Of a stretch of DNA of 64,000 bases, positions 1 through 8,077 are shown in pieces. The stretch comes from Brytella acorum. GTDB taxonomy: Bacteria > Pseudomonadota > Alphaproteobacteria > Acetobacterales > Acetobacteraceae. The notes beneath the pieces were generated by a model. The model was not told the DNA's origin, did no database searches, and saw only the letters and a program-made list of their open reading frames with translations. The stretch lies in assembly GCF_029309905.1 (NCBI RefSeq), contig NZ_JARBJP010000002.1:186001-250000 (forward strand). The letters are read 5' to 3'. A program made the translations under genes and the position numbers. Position 1 is the first letter of the stretch. Each line of letters opens with the position of its first letter.

Positions 1-2
1 TG

Positions 3-881
3 GCCGGGCGGTCCAGCGTGGCCGCGACCATCGTCGGTCAACTCCGGTTGCCGCGTGCCCTGCTGGCGGTGGTGATCGGCGGCGTTCTCGGATGTTCCGG
101 GGCGGCTTTGCAGGGCTATCTGCGCAATCCGCTGGCGGATCCGGGCGTGCTGGGTGTGTCCAGCGGCGCAGCACTCGGCGCGGTGTGCGTTTTCTATACC
201 GGATTGCTGCGTCTTTCCGTCGTGATGCTGCCTTTGGGTGGGCTGATCGGCGCCCTGATCGCCGTCATGCTTCTCGTCGGGCTGGTGGGACGGGGCGGCG
301 CGGTCGTCCTGCTGCTCGCGGGTGCGGCGTTGAGCAGCCTGTTCGCGGCCCTGACCGCGCTGACGCTCAATCTGGTCCAGAATCCCTACGCGTCCTTCGA
401 GATTGCCCACTGGCTGATGGGTTCGCTGACGGACCGGACGTTCCAGCATGTTCTCATCTGCCTGCCGGGTTCCGTGGTCGGCCTCGTGCTCGTGGCGTCG
501 ACGGGTCGCGCGCTGGATGCGCTGGTGCTGGGTGAGGACGTCGCCCGGAGCATGGGTTTCATCCTGCATGGCTGGCGGGGTGTTCAGACCCGGCTCGTGC
601 TTGGCGTGGCTCTTGCCGTCGGATCGTGTACTGCGGTCAGCGGGGCGATCGGTTTCGTGGGGCTGGTGATTCCGCATCTGCTCAGGCCCCTTACGGGCTA
701 CCAGCCATCCCGGCTTCTGGTTCCGTCCTTCCTTGGGGGCGCGATCATGCTTCTGGTGGCGGACGACGCCGTGCGCGCGTTCAACTGGGGCGTGGAGCTT
801 CAGATCGGCGTGCTGACCGCGCTGGCTGGAGCGCCGCTCTTTCTCTATCGCGTGGTTACGCTGCGCCGGAGCACGTTATGA
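3..881 (+). CDS. FecCD/BtuC-family iron-siderophore or haem ABC transporter permease (N-terminus cut by window edge)
   Basis: This is the inner-membrane permease subunit of an importer for Fe(III)-siderophores, haem or cobalamin. The frame is open to the left edge, so the true start lies outside the window; the GTG at 18 is only the first possible start inside it. The protein begins inside the family's conserved block (RLPRALLA, then SGAALQGYLRNPLADPGVLGVSSGAALGA), so roughly 40-60 residues are missing compared with the usual 320-350. Hydrophobic helices fill the rest, and the typical C-terminal GLVIPHLLRPLTG coupling region is present near residue 215. The stop overlaps the start of the ATPase gene (ATGA), so the two are translationally coupled. 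The substrate cannot be told from sequence; iron is the commonest for this family. Confidence 0.9.
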   Translation, partial: AGRSSVAATIVGQLRLPRALLAVVIGGVLGCSGAALQGYLRNPLADPGVLGVSSGAALGAVCVFYTGLLRLSVVMLPLGGLIGALIAVMLLVGLVGRGGAVVLLLAGAALSSLFAALTALTLNLVQNPYASFEIAHWLMGSLTDRTFQHVLICLPGSVVGLVLVASTGRALDALVLGEDVARSMGFILHGWRGVQTRLVLGVALAVGSCTAVSGAIGFVGLVIPHLLRPLTGYQPSRLLVPSFLGGAIMLLVADDAVRAFNWGVELQIGVLTALAGAPLFLYRVVTLRRSTL

Positions 882-1654
882 GCCTCCTCACGCTGGAGGG
901 CATCCGGGTTTCGCTGGAGGGCCGGTCCGTGATCGAGCGCGCGGATCTGGCGATCGAGCCTGGAGCGGTCGTCGGATTGCTGGGGCCGAACGGCGCGGGG
1001 AAAAGTTCTCTGCTGCGTGTCGCCTGCGGGCTGCAACGCGTCGATGCCGGAGCGGTGCGGCTCGAAGGACAGGATCTTTCGACCGCCCAGTCCCGCTGGA
1101 AAGCGCGCCGCATGGCCTTTATGCCGCAGGAAGGCGGCGCGCCGCCCCGCATGGGGCTGGGTGATCTCGTGGCGCTCGGCCGCCTGCCCTGGGGGGAGAC
1201 GGGGCAGACGGCCCGACAACATGCGGCGGTGAGATTCGCCCTCTCGGCGACGGGCCTTGTCGATCTTGCCGATCGCCCGGCATCCTCGCTTTCAGGCGGA
1301 GAGCGCGCCAGGATGTTTCTGGCGCGCACCCTGGCCGTCGATGCCCGTGTGATTCTCGTGGACGAACCGGTCGCGGCTCTGGATCCGGCCCATGCCCTGT
1401 CGGTCATGAGGATCTTGCGCGATGTCGCCGCGCAGGGACGCGCCGTCGTCGTCGTGCTGCATGATCTTACGCTGGCGGCGCGGTTCTGCGACCGGCTCGT
1501 TCTCATGACGCGAGGCCGGATTCTGGCGGATGGACGCCCGGACGAGGTTCTGACGGATGAACGGATCGCGCGGGCCTATCACGTGCGGGCCAGATGGCTC
1601 GGCGAGACCCCGGTTCCCTGGGAGATCATCGCTCATAGCGACGAGGACGCGTGA
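878..1654 (+). CDS. FecE/FhuC/HmuV-type ABC transporter ATP-binding protein
   Basis: This is the cytoplasmic ATPase that powers the permease encoded immediately upstream. The 258 residues hold a complete nucleotide-binding domain: Walker A GPNGAGKS at 36-43, Q-loop Gln84, signature LSGGE at 138-142, Walker B VILVDE at 158-163 and the switch His195. The ATG at 878 overlaps the permease stop by four bases, which fixes the start although the open frame extends further upstream. Length and motif spacing fit the FecE/FhuC group. The binding protein and any TonB receptor are not in the window. It converges on the guanine deaminase gene with only five bases between them. Confidence 0.92.
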   Translation: MSLLTLEGIRVSLEGRSVIERADLAIEPGAVVGLLGPNGAGKSSLLRVACGLQRVDAGAVRLEGQDLSTAQSRWKARRMAFMPQEGGAPPRMGLGDLVALGRLPWGETGQTARQHAAVRFALSATGLVDLADRPASSLSGGERARMFLARTLAVDARVILVDEPVAALDPAHALSVMRILRDVAAQGRAVVVVLHDLTLAARFCDRLVLMTRGRILADGRPDEVLTDERIARAYHVRARWLGETPVPWEIIAHSDEDA

Positions 1655-1659
1655 GCGCG

Positions 1660-2973
1660 TCAGGGCGCCGAGGGATAAACGCGTTCGCCGGCGACGTAAG
1701 TGGCCCGGATATGCCGGTCGTCGCCGAGCATCATAAGCGCGAAGAGAACGTCGTTCCATGACGTCGCATGGGCGACGCGTCGGGCGCTGATCTCGGTGGC
1801 CCTTGGATCGAGAACGCAGAGATCGGCCTCCCGCCCCGGTTGAACGGCCCCGATCAGATGATCGAGATGCAGCGCTTCCGCGCCTCCCGTCGTAGCCAGC
1901 CAGTAGGCCTGCGCCGGGTGCAGCTTATGGCCGCGGATCTGCGCGACCTTGTAGCTTTCATTGGCGACGCGCAGCAGCGACAGGCTGTCACCGGCGCCGA
2001 TATCGCTGCCCAGAGCCACGCGTAGGGGGCGGCTCGCCTGTTTGGCCGAAGCCAAGTCGAACAGCCCGCTGCCGAGAAACTGGTTGGAACGCGCGCAATG
2101 CGCGATGGCGCAACCGGCGTCGTGACAGTGATGGCGGTCGTGTTCCGTCAGATGAACGCCATGTCCGAAAATCGAGCGCTGGCGCACGAGCCGGGCGTGA
2201 TCATAGACATCCAGATAGCCCGAACGCCGCGGGAAGAGCGCGCGAACCCATTCCTCCTCGGCCTTCGTTTCCAGCAGATGCGTCTGCATGAAAAGATCCG
2301 GCGCCAGATCGAGAAGCTTTCCGGCGGCGTCCAGTTGCTCCGGCGTGCTCGTCGGGGCGAAACGCGGTGTGACGGCGTAAAGCTGCCTTCCGTTGCCGTG
2401 CCATTTCTCGATCAGATCGCGGGATTGGTCAAAACCGGTTCGAGCCGTATCCCGCAACGCTTCCGGCGCGTTGCGGTCCATCAGGACCTTGCCCGCGATC
2501 ATGCGGGTATTGCGATGGCTGGATTCCTCGAAAAAGGCGTCGACCGACTGGGGATGAACCGTACAATAGACGGCCGCCGTCGTCGTGCCGTTGCGCAGAA
2601 GCTCATCCATGAAAGAGCGCGCGATCTCTCGGGCGTAACGGATATCGGCGAAGCGCGCTTCTTCCGGGAAAATGTATCGTTCGAGCCAGTTGAGCAGTTG
2701 TTCCCCGTACGAAGCGATGGCCCGAAGTTGGGGATAATGGACATGGGCGTCGATGAAACCGGGGCCGATCAGGCAACCCCGGTGGTCGTCCTCCGGAATG
2801 TCGGACGCGCAGCGCGCGCGCAAGGCGTCATAGGGGCCGACGCTTTCGATGCATCCCCCCCGGACGATGACCGCACCGTCTTCTTCGACCTGAAGCGCGT
2901 CTTCCGGCGGTCCCAGGAAAGGATCGTGGCGAAATTGAAGAAGGGTGCCACGCAGGAGGCGGACCATGCTCAC
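1660..2973 (-). CDS. guaD: Guanine deaminase
   Basis: Amidohydrolase-superfamily enzyme that hydrolyses guanine to xanthine and ammonia in purine salvage and catabolism. The 437 residues show the zinc-binding PGFIDAHVHYPQ motif (His77, His79), the substrate-loop motif RFAPTST near 205-211, a THLLE histidine near 233 and a C-terminal GSDIGAGDS carrying the catalytic or metal aspartate. This combination is typical of GuaD rather than of cytosine or atrazine-type deaminases. The GTG start at 2973 overlaps the stop of the upstream FUSC gene (GTGA), which supports it; an ATG lies six bases further in. Cotranscription with the exporter gene is very likely. Confidence 0.9.
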   Translation of the reverse strand: MSMVRLLRGTLLQFRHDPFLGPPEDALQVEEDGAVIVRGGCIESVGPYDALRARCASDIPEDDHRGCLIGPGFIDAHVHYPQLRAIASYGEQLLNWLERYIFPEEARFADIRYAREIARSFMDELLRNGTTTAAVYCTVHPQSVDAFFEESSHRNTRMIAGKVLMDRNAPEALRDTARTGFDQSRDLIEKWHGNGRQLYAVTPRFAPTSTPEQLDAAGKLLDLAPDLFMQTHLLETKAEEEWVRALFPRRSGYLDVYDHARLVRQRSIFGHGVHLTEHDRHHCHDAGCAIAHCARSNQFLGSGLFDLASAKQASRPLRVALGSDIGAGDSLSLLRVANESYKVAQIRGHKLHPAQAYWLATTGGAEALHLDHLIGAVQPGREADLCVLDPRATEISARRVAHATSWNDVLFALMMLGDDRHIRATYVAGERVYPSAP

Positions 2974-5129
2974 GTGATCGCCTTGGCCTGGCGTGCGAGG
3001 CCGATGAAAGGTCGGCGCTCGTCAAGGAATTCGCCGTTTTCCTGAAGTACGTGATTCACGAGAACGAGATACGAAATGCCGCGCATGAGTTCCAGACGGG
3101 TGACGAGGTCCGCTTCGAGACCATCGAGCTGACGCAGGCGCCGGATGGCAATGCGTGCGGTGCGTGCAGGCTGGGAATGGCGCGCGCGCGTATGTTCGAG
3201 CCGGTAGAGCAGCAGTTCGATCGGACGGCGCGCGGAGTCGGGCAGATGTTCCCGGTCCAGCAGCGTACGCAGGCGAATGATGTTCAGCCCCAGCGTCATG
3301 GTGGCCAGCGTGCCCTGGATATAACGCTCGACGATGGCCCCCGGATTGGCCCCGGCGTGGCGCACGAGGCGTGCGAACCGGTCGATGTTGCGTCCGATCC
3401 AGAACCGGACGTCCGGGGTGAGCCGCAGGTGGCAAAGGCCACGCAATTCGGACAGCATTTCGCGCCGTAGCCGGAAGCGTTCCGTCCTGCTGTTGAAGGG
3501 CAGGAAGGTATGGAAGACGAGAACGCCGGCCGCGGCGCCGAGCACTGTTGCCGACGTCGCATTGAAATACTGGATTTCGTCGAGGCGATGATGGTTCTGG
3601 ATGCCGACCATGGCGGGCATGAGCAGGCCGTAAGCCGCGGATTGGAGACCGAAATTCGGGTTGCCGCGTGCGAGGCCGCCGAGGAACATCGCCGGTCCAT
3701 AGGCAACGATCAGCATTTCGTATGTGTCGAATTTCGGCACGAAGATGAAAACGAGGATTGCCGCCGCAATCGCCGCCCAGACCACGCCCCAGAGGAATTT
3801 GAGGCTGGCGATGGCTGGATTTTCCGTCGCCGCGAACAGGCCGCACACGACGGCGGAGAACGTCATGAATGTCTGGCCGTTGGACCAGCCCGTCACCTCA
3901 TAAACCAGGGCAGTCAGAAGGACCGCACAAGAGACGCGCAGTCCGTTGTTGAAAGCGTTGCGCGGATCGCGATGGGTCTGCAGACGGAATGTGAAATGGT
4001 CGCGGGGCACCGGGTGTCCGCTGGCGTCGTATTCCGAAATCGCCGTGTCCAGATCGAGCAGAAGTTCGCTCAGGGCGACGAACAGCACACGCTCGTCGAT
4101 TGGTCCCAGCGTGACTTCCGTTTCGTCTTCCGTGACATAAGGCGCCGCATAGTGGCGGCATTCCTCGACAAGAGCATGGATGTCCGCCAGCAGCCCGGCG
4201 ATATCGTCTTCACTATCGAGGCGCTTGCCCAGAGAGCGCAAAAATTCCTGCGTCCTGCGTGAGACAGCTTTGAAATCCTCACTGTCGTGATCCAGGGCCG
4301 CGAGGCGCGTCGCCATGCCGAAACCACGGGAAAGCAGCACCGAGACGGCCGCCAGGGCGGCGCGGGCATGGTCCCCTTCGTGCCCATGGGGGCCCATCTC
4401 GATCTCGGCGTATTCGATATCGCTATTGACGCGCAGAATGGCGCCGAAGAGGTCGCGGGCCTGACGATGCGCAGCCTCTGATTCGTCGAGCAGGTCCGCG
4501 ATGGCGACGGAAACGAGTGACAGGGCCGTTTGCAGCTTGGTCCGTACGATGCGTCTTGCGTTGCGTTCCTGGCTGGTTGCGAAAAGAATCCCGACGGCGG
4601 CTTCGCACAGGATTCCCAGCACAATGTATGTGCCGCGCGACATGGCGATCATGAAGATATTGTCGGGATCGGAAATCGCCGAAAGACCGACGATGGCGCA
4701 GGTATATCCCGCAAGAACAAGCGCATAGGCCCGGAAGTTGCTGACGAATGTCGCAAATCCGGCGCAAAGACCCGTCCAGATCGCGATCGCCGGGAAAAAG
4801 AGCCAGGGCGTCTGAGGAAAAGCGATGATGAGACTCGTCGCCGCAAGCACGCCCAGCACGGTACCGACAAGCCGCCAGCGTGCTTTGGACAGACTTTCGC
4901 CGCGTGTCGTCTGCGCGACGGCCCAGACGGTCATGGCGGCCCAGGACGGGCTGTCCAGTTCCATCCACATGGCGATTCCCAGAGCCAGAAGGGCGGCAAA
5001 GGTCGTCCGAAAGGCGAAGCCGAAGATTTGTGGGCTCGGGGCATACAGCCACGCCCATTGGCCAGGCGGACCACTCCGGGACGCCAGGCTGGACGGCAGG
5101 CGCAGACTAATGCCGAAACGGGCGCTCAT
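2970..5129 (-). CDS. FUSC-family inner-membrane exporter (fusaric acid resistance / aromatic acid efflux type)
   Basis: A 719-residue membrane protein with the duplicated FUSC layout. A first block of about six hydrophobic helices lies near residues 30-190, then a long soluble helical region (about 190-390), a second helix block (about 395-540) and a cytoplasmic tail. The sequence around WAAMTVWAVAQTTRGESLSKARWRLVGT is a characteristic FUSC/AaeB-type motif. Family members export aromatic acids or related organic acids, usually together with a periplasmic membrane-fusion protein. No fusion protein or outer-membrane partner gene is next to it. It overlaps guaD by four bases, which suggests a link to purine metabolism, but the substrate is unknown. 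Confidence 0.85.
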   Translation of the reverse strand: MSARFGISLRLPSSLASRSGPPGQWAWLYAPSPQIFGFAFRTTFAALLALGIAMWMELDSPSWAAMTVWAVAQTTRGESLSKARWRLVGTVLGVLAATSLIIAFPQTPWLFFPAIAIWTGLCAGFATFVSNFRAYALVLAGYTCAIVGLSAISDPDNIFMIAMSRGTYIVLGILCEAAVGILFATSQERNARRIVRTKLQTALSLVSVAIADLLDESEAAHRQARDLFGAILRVNSDIEYAEIEMGPHGHEGDHARAALAAVSVLLSRGFGMATRLAALDHDSEDFKAVSRRTQEFLRSLGKRLDSEDDIAGLLADIHALVEECRHYAAPYVTEDETEVTLGPIDERVLFVALSELLLDLDTAISEYDASGHPVPRDHFTFRLQTHRDPRNAFNNGLRVSCAVLLTALVYEVTGWSNGQTFMTFSAVVCGLFAATENPAIASLKFLWGVVWAAIAAAILVFIFVPKFDTYEMLIVAYGPAMFLGGLARGNPNFGLQSAAYGLLMPAMVGIQNHHRLDEIQYFNATSATVLGAAAGVLVFHTFLPFNSRTERFRLRREMLSELRGLCHLRLTPDVRFWIGRNIDRFARLVRHAGANPGAIVERYIQGTLATMTLGLNIIRLRTLLDREHLPDSARRPIELLLYRLEHTRARHSQPARTARIAIRRLRQLDGLEADLVTRLELMRGISYLVLVNHVLQENGEFLDERRPFIGLARQAKAIT

Positions 5130-5229
5130 TATAGGGAACTTCAGGACAGGGAAGGTTTGACGGAGCGCCTATGATGACAGTGTGAAGGCCGCGAGAAAAG
5201 GCACGGGTTTCTTACAAAACCGTTTGAAT

Positions 5230-6438
5230 TCACTTCGACATGAGAGAGCGCGCAAGTCGAAGGTCATCCTTGAAGCGCTCTGTTTCGCGGATGCGCGTGG
5301 CGTCGTCGGGCAGACGCAGAAGGTAGGAGGGGTGCGTCGTGACGATGCCCTGCGTATCCTCCGAGAGGCGATGGGGCCGCGAGCGCTCGCGCGCGATCGT
5401 CACGTCGCGTCCCAGTACGGCGCGCGCCGCCGTGGCGCCCAGCATGACAAGGACGCGTGGACGCACAAGGCGTCGTTCGGCCGCCAGCCAGGGGGCGCAG
5501 GCCTGGATGTTCCCGGTGTCCGGCCTGGCATGAATCCGGCGCGCCCCGCGCTGGGTGAAGCGGAAGTGCTTGACGGCGTTTGTCACGTAGCAGGCGCTTC
5601 GCTCAAGGCCGACGTCCTGAAGAGCCGAATCGAACACCGCGCCCGCAGGGCCGACGAAAGGTCGACCGGCCAGATCCTCCTGATCGCCCGGTTGTTCGCC
5701 GACGAACATGAGGGCGGCTTCGGTCGGCCCCTCTCCGAAGACCGTGCGCGTGGCCGGACGCCATAAATCGCAGGCGTGGCAATCCGGCGCCATGGCCCGC
5801 AGGACGTCGAGCGATTGAAGTTCGTGGAGTTCCGAAAGCGTCGGAGGGTGAGTCACGGAGGGGAGACCAGACCAGTAATCGTTATGGGCGCCTGCACCGC
5901 CAATAGTGATCTCTCCGCCGTCACAGGCGAGATCGAAACGGGGTGTTGTCACAGCCCATGAAGCTGCGCATAGCGAACCGAGTGCGTGGCGCTGACCGAT
6001 GGCCGAAAGGTGGCTTGGCCATGAAAGCATGGTCTCACCGCGACGAATGGCGGCCGAAAAGGCGGTGCGCAGGTCCAGGCCGGCGCTCCACGCCGCTTCC
6101 GCCATCGAATGGACATCACGTGTCACCTCGGACGGGACATGCAAAGCGTGGCTGTCATGCGCGAGGGTTTCCACGAATCGGTGCAGTTGCCGGAAGCGGT
6201 CCGGAACGTCGGCGAGAAAAGCCCCGCTCAGGAGGCGCGCCTGCTCGCGTGGGATGCGGAATGGCGATGCGCCGGTCGGTAGACTGCGGGACGCGCTTTG
6301 ACTGAAAAGATCATTGGGTGCCGTTATCGACCAGATGACGTCTTCCGGAGACACGGCCCCGGCCAGGCAATGTCGGACATGGGCGCGCCAACCGGCAAAA
6401 TCCGCGTCGTGGGCGAGGTGCGCATTATAGGATGTCAT
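5230..6438 (-). CDS. DUF4130 domain fused to UdgX-type uracil-DNA-binding protein
   Basis: A two-domain DNA-repair protein of 402 residues. Residues 1 to about 195 match the DUF4130 family, normally found as the partner of a repair-related radical-SAM protein. Residues about 205-400 are a uracil-DNA glycosylase fold of the UdgX type: GEQPGDQED at 247-255, the R-loop motif RRIH at 300-303 and THPSYLLR at 368-375. In characterised UdgX the histidine of KRRIH forms a covalent bond with the abasic site after uracil excision; here it would be His303, with ARRIH in place of KRRIH. Cys220, Cys223 and Cys314 lie where [4Fe-4S] ligands occur in this superfamily. No radical-SAM gene is adjacent. The ATG at 6438 is followed by a normal N-terminus. 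Confidence 0.88.
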   Translation of the reverse strand: MTSYNAHLAHDADFAGWRAHVRHCLAGAVSPEDVIWSITAPNDLFSQSASRSLPTGASPFRIPREQARLLSGAFLADVPDRFRQLHRFVETLAHDSHALHVPSEVTRDVHSMAEAAWSAGLDLRTAFSAAIRRGETMLSWPSHLSAIGQRHALGSLCAASWAVTTPRFDLACDGGEITIGGAGAHNDYWSGLPSVTHPPTLSELHELQSLDVLRAMAPDCHACDLWRPATRTVFGEGPTEAALMFVGEQPGDQEDLAGRPFVGPAGAVFDSALQDVGLERSACYVTNAVKHFRFTQRGARRIHARPDTGNIQACAPWLAAERRLVRPRVLVMLGATAARAVLGRDVTIARERSRPHRLSEDTQGIVTTHPSYLLRLPDDATRIRETERFKDDLRLARSLMSK

Positions 6439-7089
6439 GGCAGCGAGCCAATGCCGGATCCGACATAAGCGCCGTGTGTGCGGTGATCAGACTGTGAAAG
6501 CGCACCGTCGGGACTGTGTGCACAAGCGTTAAGCATAAGAATGATGGCGCCGACGGCTATTCTCGATATCTGTTGCAAGGCGGTTGGTCCTCCAGCGTGA
6601 TCGGGCATAACTGCTTGGCCCGGAGCGGGTTTCGCGTGCTCTCATATGGGGCGTCAGAACGCACGCGCGCAAAAGCCTCTGATGATTGTTTTGAAAACAA
6701 TGGCTGACGAAAGCGGTCACAAGAAGAACCCGCCTTGTTTCGAGGCTGCGCATTCGACGGGACTTAAAAAAATCTGGCCGGGTGAACGAATAGGGGCGAA
6801 TACCGGTCAGATTCGGATGGGCAGGGCGTCGCTCGACGAAACGGAGCGGATGGGGTGTTGTTTCGGTCTGAAACATTCGTAAAACAACGACCGGGACAGT
6901 GCATTCGGTTTGTCAAATAGCCATGACAGGCAATATTTATGCAGCGTGAGGCAATTCATGATGTCTGATTGTATCTCGGCGTATAAGCAGATGAGCCGGA
7001 AGCATTTACACAGGTTTTTGTTTACTGGGCTTTAGGCATCGTCTAAGACAGCGTCTATAGAAATCTCCTGCAAGTTTAGAGGTGGTACA
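6439..7089. other. Long intergenic region upstream of the MucR gene
   Basis: About 650 bases without a convincing gene, the longest such gap in the window. Short open frames on both strands (for example 6516-6707, 6646-6882 and 6529-6876) lack a recognisable family, good ribosome sites and a credible composition. The left part is GC-rich like the coding DNA, while 6880-7080 is clearly AT-richer. The region contains a perfect 17-bp palindrome (separate entry). The AT-rich stretch before the MucR start probably holds that gene's promoter and perhaps autoregulatory binding sites. No tRNA or terminator was recognised, and an unannotated small RNA cannot be excluded. Confidence 0.5.
6685..6701. 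promoter_or_regulatory. Perfect 17-bp palindrome, possible operator
   Basis: The sequence ATTGTTTTGAAAACAAT reads identically on both strands apart from its central base (8 + 1 + 8). It lies in a gene-free region between the divergently placed UdgX and MucR genes, about 250 bases from the first and 390 from the second. Its symmetry and AT content are those of a dimeric repressor site; which regulator binds it is unknown. Confidence 0.4.
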
Positions 7090-7548
7090 ATGTCAGAGTC
7101 TGAAAATGCAGATCGTTTGTTGGATCTGACCGCACAGATCGTTTCGGCCCACGTCACCAATAACACGGTGGCCGGGGATGCGCTTCCTGCTCTCATCAAG
7201 CAGGTCTATACGGCGCTTCATGGTGCGGGACAGGTTGTCCCGGAGCCTGAACGCCCTCAGCCGGCTGTGCCGATCAAGCGTTCGGTCTTTCCAGACTATA
7301 TTGTCTGCCTGGAAGATGGGAAGAAACTGAAGATGCTCAAGCGTCATCTTCAGAGTGCGTATGGCATGACGCCCGATCAGTATCGCGAGCGTTGGGGGCT
7401 GCCTTCGGATTATCCGCTGGTCGCGCCGAATTACGCCGAGCGTCGTTCGCATCTGGCACGCGAAATCGGCCTCGGTCGCAAGATCAATGCCAGCACGGAG
7501 ACCGGTGAGAGCGCCGCGCCACGCAAGACACGCTCCAAGACGAACTGA
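7090..7548 (+). CDS. MucR/Ros-family transcriptional regulator
   Basis: A 152-residue DNA-binding regulator of the Ros/MucR family, which in alphaproteobacteria controls exopolysaccharide, motility and virulence genes and often represses itself. The C-terminal half carries the family signature running from VCLEDGKKLKMLKRHL through MTPDQYRERWGLP to YPLVAPNYAERRSHLAREIGLGR. The zinc-finger ligands are altered: the first pair reads C-x2-D rather than C-x2-C, and the second histidine region reads QSAY, as in MucR proteins that do not need canonical zinc. The ATG at 7090 is preceded by AGAGGTGG, a good ribosome site. The AT-rich leader fits autoregulation. Confidence 0.9.
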   Translation: MSESENADRLLDLTAQIVSAHVTNNTVAGDALPALIKQVYTALHGAGQVVPEPERPQPAVPIKRSVFPDYIVCLEDGKKLKMLKRHLQSAYGMTPDQYRERWGLPSDYPLVAPNYAERRSHLAREIGLGRKINASTETGESAAPRKTRSKTN

Positions 7549-7660
7549 CCGCCCGGCGGGCCCTGTCGAATAAGATAGGGCCTCGGATGGAGGCGGGAGA
7601 AAGACCGCCTGGAAGACACGTTGGAGTGACGGGGTTGACGTATCCATTGCGTGATTGCAA

Positions 7661-7680
7661 CCTTGACGGTGAGTTCAAGG
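7661..7680. promoter_or_regulatory. Inverted repeat upstream of ihfB
   Basis: CCTTGA and TCAAGG form a perfect 6-bp inverted repeat separated by 8 bases, about 40 bases before the ihfB start. It lies where a promoter or operator is expected. No convincing -35/-10 pair could be fixed around it, so its role is open. Confidence 0.25.
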
Positions 7681-7719
7681 CGCCTCGGATACATAAACGC
7701 CTATCGACAAGGTCGTGAT

Positions 7720-8040
7720 ATGACGAAATCCGAATTGGTCGCGGAATTGGTGGCGGCAAATCCCCATCTGCTGGCTCGCGATATCGAGCGGATCGTCCAG
7801 ACGATATTCGACGAAATCGGAGAGGCTCTTTCACGTGGGGATCGTGTCGAGCTTCGGGGTTTCGGCGCTTTCGTGGTCAAGAAGCGCGAAGCCCGTACGG
7901 GCCGTAATCCGAGAACCGGCGATTCTGTTGAAGTGGACGAAAAGACCGTTCCGTTTTTCAAAGCCGGAAAAGAGCTTCGCGAGCGTGTCAACAAAAACGC
8001 GACACGTCGTCGCCGTTCTGAGAAATTGGCTGCCACCTGA
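7720..8040 (+). CDS. ihfB: Integration host factor subunit beta
   Basis: One half of the IHF heterodimer, a nucleoid protein that bends DNA sharply at specific sites and shapes replication, recombination and sigma-54-type promoters. The 106-residue product starts MTKSELV, the typical IhfB opening. It contains the core [27 protein letters not shown] and the DNA-inserting beta-arm [12 protein letters not shown] with its conserved Arg-Asn-Pro. The frame is open further upstream, but the ATG at 7720 matches the family's N-terminus. The partner ihfA is at 25078. The protein ends with a short basic tail (ATRRRRSEK). It converges with the LysR gene. Confidence 0.93.
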   Translation: MTKSELVAELVAANPHLLARDIERIVQTIFDEIGEALSRGDRVELRGFGAFVVKKREARTGRNPRTGDSVEVDEKTVPFFKAGKELRERVNKNATRRRRSEKLAAT

Positions 8041-8077
8041 AACCAGAGCGCGTCGTATGGTGCTACGAGGCTGGGCT

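Noticed and set aside
2098-3045. A 315-residue plus-strand frame over guaD
   Set aside because: Low-complexity antisense translation of a well-supported guanine deaminase gene.
6516-6882. Short open frames in the gap before mucR
   Set aside because: No ribosome sites, no recognisable domains, and they overlap each other on both strands.
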